Source of the DNA: JAUWVG01 sp964633715
Lineage (GTDB): Bacteria > Acidobacteriota > Aminicenantia > Aminicenantales > Aminicenantaceae
Reading direction: 5' to 3'
NCBI GenBank assembly: GCA_964633715.1
Contig: CAZWHQ010000041.1
Location: 1-43,297, forward strand
DNA length: 43,297 bases
Shown piece by piece: positions 35,307 through 43,237 of this stretch (positions are counted from its first letter, which is position 1; each line of letters starts with the position of its first letter). Under the pieces are notes generated by a model. The model made no database searches. It saw only the letters and a list, made by a program, of their open reading frames with translations, and had not been told where the DNA came from. Position numbers and translations under genes: made by a program.

Positions 35307-37004
35307 ATGATAAAAAACAAACTGATCGCAGCCGTACTATCGCTTTTTGTTTTGGGATGTGGGAACGCCAGCGAGAATAGGAGATCGATATCCGGACGTT
35401 TGAGTTATGAGGGCGATTTATCGGGAAGTGTTTTTGTCAATCTCTACAAACTGAGTGCTTCTTCTGAAGGGCGCGTTCGCCGGCTGAGCAAGGCAGATAT
35501 CTATGGTGACGTCGATCCGGTACAAACTCTTAAGCTGGAAAAACCGGGCAATTACACATTTGACGGATTGGCTCCCGGTCACTACTCAATTCTGGCTTTT
35601 ATCGATATTGATGGGAATGGCGAACTGGGATTCAATCCTCCCGAACCCTTTGGCTGGTTTACATCGACTCCTGGCGGACGCTGGGATCCAATTGATCTTA
35701 GACAATCTGATGCGGCCGATTGCGATTTCAGGCTTCTTACGCCCACGATTTTTCCCAGGGAGGACAGAGTTATTGAGCATGGGGCTCTCATTCGGAAGCA
35801 AAGTATTCCGGTTTTACAGCTCTGGGGAACAGCAGAAGAACGGGGTTTTGCTCATGGTTATCTGGTGGGAAGACAGATCATCGACTTTTTTGAATCCTAC
35901 ATCATCGAAGACAGCTGGGGCTCGGCAAAAAGGTATGAGGACATTTTCGTTCCGTTCCTGGAGAATCACTTCAACTGTCCATCAGAATTCCTAAAGGAGT
36001 GCGATGCCGTCATCCAGGGCATAAAAGCATCGGGTATTGATATGCGTGTAAAGGCACTGGGGCGCGAATTTAGGCGGACCGACCTCCTGGCCATCAATGC
36101 TTATATCGAAAGACGAGCGGCCTTTCCGATAGCAAATCCTGCGGGCTGTACCCAATTTGCCTTCTGGGGATCACAAACGGAGGGCAGCAACCTCGACGGC
36201 GGCCTCATTGCTGCCAGGAACATGGACGGGGAATGCGATGTGAGAAAGGTCACGGTCAGCCATTTTCTCGTTTATGCTGTAGATCCTTCTGAACACGGCC
36301 GTAAACGCTGGGTCTCAACCATGTGGCCCGGATTTGTCGGTACCATTTCAGGTCTCAATGAGGATGGTCTGTACTGTATGGAAAACGCCGGTGGCTCAGG
36401 ATCTGGACCTGTTCCCGAGGGAATCGTACCCTGTTCCTGGATTCAGAGAATCATTCTGGAAAAACAAGGCAGGGATGCTTCCCCAGAAAGCGTTCTCGAG
36501 ATGATGAAGCCTTTTGCCTGTTCAACAGGCGGTATCACGGCAGCCGGATCGATCATCCTCTGGGCCGTTCCCTACAAAGGGCAAGAATCGCCGGCCTTTG
36601 TCTATGAGGGCGGCCGCACAGGTTTTGCCGTTCGAACCCCCACCGATGTTCGGCCTGTGGATCCAACTAACATTATGGCTTCAAATCACCATCTCATTTA
36701 CGGCTTCGATCCGGATAGATCCAATGAGTCCCTGGGAAGCCCTGTCTCTTTTTCTTCGCGCTGGCGGTATGAGACAGGGATGCACACGCTGGAAGCATGG
36801 TCACGTCAAGGGAAATCCCTGGGACTCAATGAAGCGATAAGCCTCCTGCAGCAGGTTGCCCACGGCACAACCGAATATGCTGTTATCTTTCTCCCAAACG
36901 AAGGCCGCCTTCTCATCGCTGTTGACGATCTGGAGACTGACATGTGGGACGCCCCCTACATGAAATGGATCGAGTTTTTTTTCGATGAACTATTCAAAAA
37001 GTAA
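35307..37004 (+). CDS. Lipoprotein with N-terminal carboxypeptidase-regulatory-like domain and C45-type autoproteolytic acyltransferase/hydrolase domain
   Basis: 565 residues. The signal peptide ends in the lipobox VLGC, followed by a ~120-residue beta-sandwich (YTFDGLAPGHYSILAFIDID and GNGELGFNPPEPF resemble Ig-like carboxypeptidase-regulatory domains). The rest is an Ntn-hydrolase of the C45 (isopenicillin-N acyltransferase) class. WGTAEERGFAHGYLVGRQI matches the family opening, and AGCTQFAFWG holds the likely nucleophile Cys281, which becomes N-terminal after self-cleavage at Gly280-Cys281; GGLIAARNMDGECD follows. Substrate amide is unknown: acyl-amino acids, lactones or peptides are all possible. 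AGGAGG lies about 8 nt before the ATG. Confidence 0.85.
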   Translation: MIKNKLIAAVLSLFVLGCGNASENRRSISGRLSYEGDLSGSVFVNLYKLSASSEGRVRRLSKADIYGDVDPVQTLKLEKPGNYTFDGLAPGHYSILAFIDIDGNGELGFNPPEPFGWFTSTPGGRWDPIDLRQSDAADCDFRLLTPTIFPREDRVIEHGALIRKQSIPVLQLWGTAEERGFAHGYLVGRQIIDFFESYIIEDSWGSAKRYEDIFVPFLENHFNCPSEFLKECDAVIQGIKASGIDMRVKALGREFRRTDLLAINAYIERRAAFPIANPAGCTQFAFWGSQTEGSNLDGGLIAARNMDGECDVRKVTVSHFLVYAVDPSEHGRKRWVSTMWPGFVGTISGLNEDGLYCMENAGGSGSGPVPEGIVPCSWIQRIILEKQGRDASPESVLEMMKPFACSTGGITAAGSIILWAVPYKGQESPAFVYEGGRTGFAVRTPTDVRPVDPTNIMASNHHLIYGFDPDRSNESLGSPVSFSSRWRYETGMHTLEAWSRQGKSLGLNEAISLLQQVAHGTTEYAVIFLPNEGRLLIAVDDLETDMWDAPYMKWIEFFFDELFKK

Positions 37005-37044
37005 GCCCTTAGCTAAAGAACGAAGCACCGAAAATTGAGTGAAA

Positions 37045-37257
37045 TCAGCCGTTTACAGGACCCAGTCCGGTGCGGATCAGGTTGCGGCGGTCATCGAACC
37101 AGTCACTATAGCCGGTGCCGGGCAGAAAATCGTCATGGGCCGCTGCGAGGAAGTCTTTCAACCGGATGCGCAAGCGGTTCAGGATGGGCAGTTCCACTGC
37201 CCTTGCGGCCAGGTTGTTCATCTGGAAAGGATCTGCCGTGTTGTCATACAATCCGTT
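37045..37257 (-). pseudogene. C-terminal fragment of a sulfatase
   Basis: On the minus strand the frame reads NGLYDNTADPFQMNNLAARA, then FLAAAHDDFLPGTGYSDWF, ending GLGPVNG and stop. The LYD...DPxQMNNL pattern is the typical C-terminal end of type I sulfatases; the catalytic N-terminus and the Cys/Ser formylglycine site are absent. The fragment is fused in frame to kinase sequence at about 37257 by an apparent deletion, so no functional sulfatase remains. Confidence 0.6.
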
Positions 37258-37747
37258 ACAGATCTGTTTTGCTATTGAAACAGTTTTTCCTATGGTTAAC
37301 TGTCCAGTTTGTCGGATCAAGCCCTTTAAGTCTTGCCCTGATATGTACTCCATTGTGATGAAATGAATTCCTTTTTCTTCTAGGAGCTCATACATACTGC
37401 CGACATTTTTCTACCTGATCTTCCGTGCCAGCTTGAGTTCGTTCTTGAACCGTTCGATTGTCTTTTTATCCGCTGCAATATCGGACTTGATGAGCTTGAG
37501 GGCGATTTCCTCTTTGAGTTTTTTATCGAGTACGCGATAGACCTTACCATCTCCCCCCTTTGCCGAGTTCTTCGATAATCTGGTACCTCCCAGCAAATGT
37601 TGATCCCGTGGTTAGTTCTTCCATCGGAGTTTCAATAGTTTTGGTATGAATAGTGTCTTGGATCGCTGGAAGCGGAGTGGCGCACTCTCCACAGAATTTC
37701 TGAGAATCCGGATTATCTGTCTGACACTTAGGACACTCAATAGTCAT
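37258..37747 (-). pseudogene. Broken zinc-ribbon Ser/Thr protein kinase, paralogue of the gene at 38311
   Basis: Starting at ATG 37747 after GGAGGG, the minus strand encodes MTIECPKCQTDNPDSQKFCG...YQIIEELGKGG, matching the intact kinase at 38311. A frameshift occurs within the glycine loop near 37560: the next frame gives GKVYRVLDKKLKEEIALKLI to ELKLARKIR, which ends in a stop near 37411. A third stretch, EKGIHFITMEYISGQDLKG to VSIAKQIC, continues the N-lobe and hinge. The sequence then passes directly into sulfatase-type residues. The HRD and DFG motifs, the membrane helix and the propeller are gone. Promoter and RBS are still conserved relative to the intact copy, so decay is probably recent. 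Confidence 0.85.
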
Positions 37748-37772
37748 CATCCCTCCTTGCCTATATGACAAT

Positions 37773-37801
37773 AGAATATTTATTTGTGGGAAGTGTGTCA
37801 A
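37773..37801 (-). promoter_or_regulatory. Promoter of the decayed kinase
   Basis: On the minus strand, TTGACA (complement of 37796-37801) and TATTCT (complement of 37773-37778) are 17 bp apart. The sequence from -35 to the ATG is similar to the promoter of the intact kinase (38258-38286), showing that the duplication included the control region. Confidence 0.65.
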
Positions 37802-38257
37802 ATATCTAAATGCTTTGATTTTGTTGCTTATATTCGAGAGCAGGTTATCTCCACGCCTAGACTTCAATGGGGGGGTATGGGGTATTTCAAAACTCTGGGA
37901 GCCCAAGCTTCCTAAAGTATAGGAAAGTCTAGGCAGATTGGGACATTGACTTTGGACGGATCGGACCGTTTCAAAGGATGGCCTTCTCCATCCGTGTGTC
38001 AAATACGTGTCAAAATTTGCTTAAACTCGCCTAATTTGGCTTAAAGGAACTTAATAGGAAAACAAGGGAAATGTCTGAAAATAAGGGTTATAAGGTGGGG
38101 TGAGTGCGTTCACGATCTTAGAACTTTTTTGAGACAAGTCAGCATGGCTTTCCAAGTTCTGCAATTATCTCAGTTTGCATAAGCTATTCAATATTTCACC
38201 CTAGTTTCAGTCCAAATTAGAACATATTTAGAACACGGGGACTAGTGCATAAACCGT
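37802..38257. other. Divergent intergenic region between the kinase copies, 456 bp
   Basis: No convincing ORF. It contains a perfect 10-bp inverted repeat, GCCTAGACTT (37855-37864) and AAGTCTAGGC (37925-37934), a run of seven Gs near 37870, and a reversed partial copy of the repeat family described at 42215. Two TGTCAAA boxes near 37996-38015 resemble -35 elements without clear -10 partners. Confidence 0.5.
38006..38046 (-). repeat. Partial reversed copy of the 42215/43150 repeat
   Basis: On the minus strand this reads AATTAGGCGAGTTTAAGC then AAATTTTGACACG. It aligns with AATTAAGCAGGTTTAGGC then AATTTTTGTGACG in the copy at 43150. Only the distal ~40 bp of the unit is recognisable here, so homology is probable, not certain. 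Confidence 0.4.
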
Positions 38258-38286
38258 TTGACACCTCCTGACCAAATTTATATCCT
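38258..38286 (+). promoter_or_regulatory. Promoter of the Ser/Thr kinase gene
   Basis: TTGACA (38258-38263) and TATCCT (38281-38286) with a 17-bp spacer. A start near 38293 would leave a short leader with AAGGAGGG just before the ATG at 38311. The element is conserved in the decayed paralogue. Confidence 0.7.
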
Positions 38287-38310
38287 ATTGCACATAGGCA
38301 AGGAGGGACG

Positions 38311-41133
38311 ATGACAGTAGAGTGTCCTAAGTGTCAAACAAATAATCCTGACGACTCTAAGTTCTGCAAGGAGTGTGCAACTCCTTTTCCAGGTATCGAT
38401 GGGATCTCCATTTCTCAAACAAGCACCCTCCAGACTCCCTCAAAACCGCTAACTCGCGGTGCTCGTTTTGCCGACCGCTATGAAATCATCGAAAAGCTGG
38501 GTGAAGGTGGGATGGGAGCAGTTTATAGAGTTGATGATACAAAGGTTCATGAGGAAGTGGCACTAAAGATCATTAATCCTTATGTCGCTGCTGATAAGCA
38601 GAATATCGAACGTTTCCGCAACGAGTTAAAATATGCCCGGAAAATCCGTCACAAACATGTCTGCCAGATGTTTGATCTCGGCGAAGATAAGGGAATCCAC
38701 TTTATTACCATGGAATATGTGCCAGGAGAAGACCTAAAAAGTCTTTTGCGTCGAACAGGAAAATTGACAATAGAAATGGCCATTCGGGTTGCGAAACAGA
38801 TGGCTGCAGGATTAACTGAAGCTCACCGTCTAGGTATCATTCACCGGGATTTAAAACCCAGCAACATCATGATCGATAAAGAGGGCCATGCCCGCATTTT
38901 GGACTTTGGGATAGCCCGCTCCACAAAAGCCAAAGGCATAACTGGTGCTGGATTGGTGATTGGGACTCCTGAATACATGTCGCCTGAGCAGGCAGAAGGC
39001 AGAGAGGCAGATTCACGGTCAGACATCTATTCACTTGGTGTAATTCTCTTTGAGATGCTCACAGGACAGAGGCCTTTTGAGGGAGATAGCGCCTTGGGTG
39101 TTGCCATGAAACATAAGGGCGAGATGCCCAAAGATCCCAAAGAATTAAATCAACTGATCCCTGATGACCTCAGTAGTGTCATTCTCAAGTGCCTTGAAAA
39201 GAATAAAGAAAGCCGGTATCAGAATTCCGGAGAGATTCGGTCCGAACTGGAAAGGATCGAACAGGATTTGCCAACAACAAAGAGGATAGAAACAAAGAAA
39301 AAACCAATCACTTCACGTGAAATCACTGTCCATTTCAGTCTGAAAAAATTCTACATCCCAGCTTTAGTCGTTATTACAGTTATTGTTGCAGGATTAATAA
39401 TTTGGAGTCCTTGGGCAAATAAGGAGCAAGCTTCACCTCTTTCAATTAAAGCGCCAAGTATCTCACCATTCCTGGCAACCGAAGTGATTGACGATCATCC
39501 TGCCTGGAGCCCCTCAGGCAACCTGATAGCATATGTTTCAGATAAAAATGGCAATAAGGATGTTTGGATCTGTGATATTTCGGGTTCTAATCCTATGAAT
39601 CTTACAGAAGATTTCCAACAGACAGATACTTACCCTGCTTGGTCTCCTGATGGTCAGCATATAGCCTTTTACTCTATGAGGGACGGCGGTGGGATTTTCA
39701 GAATGTCTGTACTTGGTGGAGATGTTCGAAAAGTAGTATCAGTCAAACCCAGTGTTCTTTACACTTTCTCTTTGCAGTGGGCCAATGACAGGAGCATTGT
39801 CTATATTGACTTTGATGCAGATGAATATAAGCAGGTATTTCGAGTGTCTGAAGATGGTGACTCACGTGAATGTCTAACCCGAGAACTGAAAGGCGGAGAA
39901 GGTGTTGGAATGGCCGGCCAGATCTCCCCATCAGGGAAGTTCCTGCTCTTCACATCAGCTGAAACTCGTATGCGGTCAAGACTTTTTCTAGTAGATTTGC
40001 ATTCAAAAAGCGTGCAGTTAATATCGCCACAAGTTTCACATCCTATATGGAGCCCCAATGAAGATTGTTTTTATTACATCTCAAACAAGGAAGGACAGGC
40101 TGATTTGTGGATGCAGGCTTTGGATGAACGCAGTGACGTAACATCATCAGAACCACAACGCCTGACTTCAGCAATGAATATTGAAAAATTTACTATTAGT
40201 CCAGATGGCAAGTCAATTCTCGCCTCCAAGAGACGTTCACATAGCACGTTATGGTCTTTTCCCCTTTCCCTCGATCGGATTCAAAGTTTAGATGTCGGTA
40301 CTCAGTTGACTTCGACACAAGAATTTCAGGACATTAGTCCTTGGTATTCAAAACAAATGAACTTGATATTCTTTAACTCCAACCGTCGTGGAAGCATGGA
40401 CATCTGGACGCTGTCACCTGACAAAAAGGATCTATCGAGATTGACTTCCACACCTGGATATGAACATCGACCGAAACCATCTCATTCAGGATCCTGGGTG
40501 GCTTACGGTGCTCCAACTGAGAGAGGTTCAGGTATTTACTTGATGAGACCTGATGGAAGCAATGTTCATTTGCTAAAATCCTCTCTTTCACCTGAAATCA
40601 TTATCTGGGGTTGCACGGATTGGTCCCCAGATGATACTAAACTATTATCCTTATACAATCTGGATTATAAGGCATATGGAGGGCTTGCTATTACAACCTT
40701 GGATGTTGATAGTGGCGAGGTAGTTGATATACATCTCCTTGATCTACCTGGGCAAGGTGAACAAATGGCACGTTGGTCTCATGATGGAAAATATTTTGTT
40801 TACGAAGCATTAAATGATGGCAGTTTCAACCTATGGATTACTGACTCAAACGCAAAAAATCCTTATCAATTGACATCAAGTTCAGGAAATGAAAGATCAG
40901 CTGCTTGGTCACCCAATTCACGACATTTGTATTACATATCCAATGGCCGGAGTCTTTGGCGCATTCCAATGAGTTCAAATGGACGTCCAAGTGCACCACC
41001 GGAATCCTGGTTCGTACCGCCCTCGAAGTACGGGATCGAATCGGACAGCATAGACTTCTTTGATGGGCAACTTATCACTAGTATATTTGAAGAGGACATA
41101 GACATCTGGATGATTGAGTTCTACAAAAAATGA
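38311..41133 (+). CDS. Zinc-ribbon Ser/Thr protein kinase with membrane helix and TolB-like propeller sensor
   Basis: 940 residues. The N-terminus is a zinc ribbon (CPKCQTNNPDDSKFCKEC). A Hanks-type kinase spans ~55-320: GEGGMGAVYRV glycine loop, Lys86 in VALKII, HRDLKPSNIMI (Asp180), DFG at 198-200, GTPEYMSPEQA and DIYSLGVILFEMLTG. All catalytic residues are present. One membrane helix (~350-366) leads to a ~560-residue extracytoplasmic beta-propeller of TolB/PD40 repeats (PAWSPSGNLIAYVSDKNGN, PAWSPDGQHIAFYSMRDGG, AAWSPNSRHLYYIS). The layout suggests an envelope sensor signalling to a cytoplasmic kinase. A short relic ORF begins in the last codon (ATGA), implying that the kinase once preceded a TPR-containing gene. 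Confidence 0.95.
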   Translation: MTVECPKCQTNNPDDSKFCKECATPFPGIDGISISQTSTLQTPSKPLTRGARFADRYEIIEKLGEGGMGAVYRVDDTKVHEEVALKIINPYVAADKQNIERFRNELKYARKIRHKHVCQMFDLGEDKGIHFITMEYVPGEDLKSLLRRTGKLTIEMAIRVAKQMAAGLTEAHRLGIIHRDLKPSNIMIDKEGHARILDFGIARSTKAKGITGAGLVIGTPEYMSPEQAEGREADSRSDIYSLGVILFEMLTGQRPFEGDSALGVAMKHKGEMPKDPKELNQLIPDDLSSVILKCLEKNKESRYQNSGEIRSELERIEQDLPTTKRIETKKKPITSREITVHFSLKKFYIPALVVITVIVAGLIIWSPWANKEQASPLSIKAPSISPFLATEVIDDHPAWSPSGNLIAYVSDKNGNKDVWICDISGSNPMNLTEDFQQTDTYPAWSPDGQHIAFYSMRDGGGIFRMSVLGGDVRKVVSVKPSVLYTFSLQWANDRSIVYIDFDADEYKQVFRVSEDGDSRECLTRELKGGEGVGMAGQISPSGKFLLFTSAETRMRSRLFLVDLHSKSVQLISPQVSHPIWSPNEDCFYYISNKEGQADLWMQALDERSDVTSSEPQRLTSAMNIEKFTISPDGKSILASKRRSHSTLWSFPLSLDRIQSLDVGTQLTSTQEFQDISPWYSKQMNLIFFNSNRRGSMDIWTLSPDKKDLSRLTSTPGYEHRPKPSHSGSWVAYGAPTERGSGIYLMRPDGSNVHLLKSSLSPEIIIWGCTDWSPDDTKLLSLYNLDYKAYGGLAITTLDVDSGEVVDIHLLDLPGQGEQMARWSHDGKYFVYEALNDGSFNLWITDSNAKNPYQLTSSSGNERSAAWSPNSRHLYYISNGRSLWRIPMSSNGRPSAPPESWFVPPSKYGIESDSIDFFDGQLITSIFEEDIDIWMIEFYKK

Positions 41134-41240
41134 GTCATATAGAGCACTCTATAAAGTTACTCTCCCTCTGGAAAGATGCCGATCCCGGGCTCCTTGAAGT
41201 TGACGATGCAAAGAAGAGGCTGGCTGGGTTGATGAAATGA
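41130..41240 (+). pseudogene. Relic C-terminus of a TPR-type protein, 36 codons
   Basis: An ORF overlapping the kinase stop by ATGA reads MSHIEHSIKLLSLWKDADPG then LLEVDDAKKRLAGLMK. The block LWKDADPGxxEVxDAxKRLAGL looks like the end of a tetratricopeptide protein of the type that often accompanies these kinases, where the last helix packs on preceding TPRs. Here only that last helix remains, so it is interpreted as the stump of a deleted gene or a recombined kinase tail. Expression as a 36-aa peptide is possible but unlikely to be functional. Confidence 0.5.
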
Positions 41241-41301
41241 ATTTAGGCTTATCGAGCTTTGTGCTCTAAATTTGCAGGTGTAGTCATGAAGGAGGCCTTC
41301 A

Positions 41302-41832
41302 ATGTCCATAAGTGAAAGAAGAAAAAAAGTCGTTTCGTTGCTGATTGTTTTTTCTTTGGTTATGCTTTCAGGAAAGACAATCGCGCAACAATCATGGGTT
41401 GGGGAGGGAGAAAGGAAAGGAGTCAAACTAAAGATCCAGAAAAATGATGGCCAACAAGTAGCGGGTGAACTCATCACTGTCAAAAAGGATTCGTTGCTGT
41501 TATTGGACTCAGAAACAGATGCGGATCTTTCAGTGGATATCAAGGATGTTAATGCAATCACGCTTGTAAAAAAAAATAGGGGATTTCAAGTGGGTATTTA
41601 TGGGGTGTTAGCCGGCATACTCTATGCATCAGTCACTAGAAAACCTTATAGGTATGAAGATAAATCTCAAGATTGGTGGACAACGGGTCTTATTGGCGGA
41701 GCTGCTGGCGCAACGCTTGGAATGGTTTTAGGAATAAATAAAAGGATCCAAATTCAAGGAAAATCTGATACGGAAATCCAAAAAACTCTGAAGAAGCTCA
41801 GCAAAAAAGCTCGAGTTCCTGGCATTCAATGA
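41302..41832 (+). CDS. Secreted glycine-zipper protein, paralogue of the gene at 87
   Basis: 176 residues: signal peptide (SLLIVFSLVMLSGKTIAQQ), the shared domain KIQKNDGQQVAGELITVKKD then SLLLLDSETDADLSVDI, two Gly-rich hydrophobic segments (GIYGVLAGILYA; TTGLIGGAAGATLGMVLGI) and the tail KRIQIQGKSDTEIQKTL then LKKLSKKARVPGIQ. Identity with the first copy is concentrated in the ELITVKKDSLLLLD block and the tail; the segment between the hydrophobic parts differs. AAGGAGG 6 nt before the ATG fixes the start. Function unknown; probably envelope-associated. Confidence 0.88.
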   Translation: MSISERRKKVVSLLIVFSLVMLSGKTIAQQSWVGEGERKGVKLKIQKNDGQQVAGELITVKKDSLLLLDSETDADLSVDIKDVNAITLVKKNRGFQVGIYGVLAGILYASVTRKPYRYEDKSQDWWTTGLIGGAAGATLGMVLGINKRIQIQGKSDTEIQKTLKKLSKKARVPGIQ

Positions 41833-41934
41833 TATTTCTTAAAGAGGTAATTATATTCTGCATTTCTGGATGAGATAATTGAGTTCCTTCCTCTCTGTTT
41901 TAGAGAGGTTGTTTCTTAACAATATTTAGATTAT

Positions 41935-42195
41935 GTAGGCATAGCGGAAATTATTTCTATTGTAGGTGGTAGTTTATTTATACTGGCCCTTATTCCATAT
42001 CGGATTAAAAATAAAACATCCTGGATAGTTTGCGTAATAGTGCTTTTATGTTCTTTCGTATTCCTAGATGTTGGTATAATCATGACAAAACCGAAATTTG
42101 CTAATTTCTGGATTGGGATTTGGCCACTAGTTTTATTATACGACCTCTACCGGCCGGATGTTAAAAGCCTTTTTATGGATAAGGAACAAGCCTAA
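41935..42195 (+). pseudogene. Start-less membrane protein remnant
   Basis: An 86-codon open frame from VGIAEIISIVGGSLFILALI through TSWIVCVIVLLCSFVFLDVG to FWIGIWPLVLLYDLYRPDV, stopping at 42193-42195. It has three clean hydrophobic helices, too regular for noise. A stop at 41917-41919 lies just upstream and there is no ATG, GTG or TTG before the first two helices, so the 5' end is lost or an ATT/ATA start is used. The family is not recognised. Confidence 0.45.
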
Positions 42196-42214
42196 GGAAA
42201 AAATTAACCTCTTT

Positions 42215-42302
42215 GTTTCGTTTCAGCTAAATTCGGACCACACATGATATTTCTTAAGCATCCGTATCCATAATTAGGCAGGTTTAGGCAAAAGTTGTGA
42301 CG
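42215..42302 (+). repeat. 88-bp dispersed repeat, copy 1
   Basis: Begins GTTTCGTTTCAGC, contains GCATCCGTATCCATAATTA and GCAGGTTTAGGCA, and ends TTGTGACG. It matches 43150-43237 in the same orientation with some substitutions, mainly in the first half. Each good copy follows a short plus-strand membrane ORF. The 14-mer ATGATATTTCTTAA inside it also occurs right at the end of the gene at 41302. Confidence 0.75.
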
Positions 42303-42397
42303 TGGGGAGGAGTCGATCCATTTTATGAGTATCAAATTTGACATAATCAAGAATTAACGTATAAAGTATTAGTAAATCTCTCTAAAGGTGGGAAATT

Positions 42398-42751
42398 ATG
42401 GATAGCATAAACTGCAAATATTGTAAAAAACCAATTACATCAAAAGACAATCTTCTTCTTGGAAGTCATTATTTTAAAAAAATGGCTCCGTACCATATCA
42501 AATGTTTTGATGAAGCAAAAAAGAATGTTGGTTTTTTTAGTAGACCAGTTATGAAAGTTCCTCCAAGTAGATTTAATTTTTTCATTGGTGTAAATGTACT
42601 AAATATCATAATTGGTTTACTTATAATTTTATCACGTAGTTTGTTATCAATATTCCCCTCATCCGATTACTATTATTTTATTGGCCTTTTTATGATTATG
42701 ATTGGTTTCGGGTTTGTTGCTGGACTTTTAAAATATAAAAAACTTAAATAA
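42398..42751 (+). CDS. Small zinc-finger membrane protein
   Basis: A 117-residue protein. The N-terminus has CKYCKKPI and, 28 residues on, HIKC, a LIM- or treble-clef-like zinc site. Two hydrophobic helices follow (about 60-79, NFFIGVNVLNIIIGLLIIL, and 90-110, YYYFIGLFMIMIGFGFVAGL) and a basic end KYKKLK. AAAGGTGGG lies before the ATG as a moderate SD. The very AT-rich codon use and location between copies of the repeat suggest an acquired gene. No function can be named. Confidence 0.65.
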   Translation: MDSINCKYCKKPITSKDNLLLGSHYFKKMAPYHIKCFDEAKKNVGFFSRPVMKVPPSRFNFFIGVNVLNIIIGLLIILSRSLLSIFPSSDYYYFIGLFMIMIGFGFVAGLLKYKKLK

Positions 42752-42826
42752 TCTTGAATAACGTTGACCTGCCTCCCCTCAGTACCGTAATTTCAGCGTA
42801 ATTCAATCGAATTTGTGACGTGAAGT

Positions 42827-42843
42827 GGCACAGAGACTGTGCC
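42827..42843. repeat. Perfect 7-bp hairpin
   Basis: GGCACAG (42827-42833) and CTGTGCC (42837-42843) are separated by AGA. It lies between the two small membrane genes and has no T-tract. It follows a third, weak TTGTGACGTG match to the end of the dispersed repeat, so it may be part of a diverged copy. Confidence 0.45.
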
Positions 42844-42899
42844 GGTCTGAATTGACTTGTGTTCATAGCATTTGTTATAAAACCTACAAAGGTTGGGGA

Positions 42900-43142
42900 A
42901 TGAGAAAGGGTAAAAGATTTATTCATATAGTCATTGCTTGGTTGCTTTCAGTTGCCCCTGGATTTTTTCCCACTCCTCTTAATGAATATTTTTTGAATAC
43001 AATGGAAAAGATATTAAAAAAACCGTGGATACGGCTGGCAAAAAAGGGTTTTGATAAAGAAAATCAACAGTTGAAAGAAGCCTATCTGGATTTGATAAGA
43101 CATCTGAGAGAAAGTTATATAAAAAATAGGCTGTTTGGTTGA
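42900..43142 (+). CDS. Small hydrophobic-N-terminus protein, 80 aa
   Basis: Starts MRKGKRFIHIVIAWLLSVAPGFF, so it has a signal-like or anchor helix, then a helical charged region (KPWIRLAKKGFDKENQQLKEAYLDLIRHLRESY pattern) ending NRLFG. The ATG at 42900 follows GGTTGGGG at very short spacing; an upstream GTG at 42825 would add 25 residues without signal-peptide character. Not recognised. It is followed directly by the second copy of the dispersed repeat. Confidence 0.5.
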   Translation: MRKGKRFIHIVIAWLLSVAPGFFPTPLNEYFLNTMEKILKKPWIRLAKKGFDKENQQLKEAYLDLIRHLRESYIKNRLFG

Positions 43143-43149
43143 GTTTGTA

Positions 43150-43237
43150 GTTTCGTTTCAACTTAATATGAATTCCACAAATGTTTCTTTAGGCATCCGT
43201 ATCCATAATTAAGCAGGTTTAGGCAATTTTTGTGACG
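43150..43237 (+). repeat. 88-bp dispersed repeat, copy 2
   Basis: Same orientation as the copy at 42215. The best-conserved core is GCATCCGTATCCATAATTA then GCAGGTTTAGGCAA; the end is TTGTGACG. It starts 7 bp after the stop of the preceding small gene. Confidence 0.75.

Noticed and set aside
41157..41561. A 134-codon minus-strand frame opposite the second glycine-zipper gene
   Set aside because: It overlaps a gene with a strong SD and a clear paralogue, and its Ser/Thr-rich composition is typical of an antisense shadow.
42215..43237. Integron attC sites
   Set aside because: No matching RYYYAAC/GTTRRRY core pair, the ends are not complementary, and no integrase is in the window.
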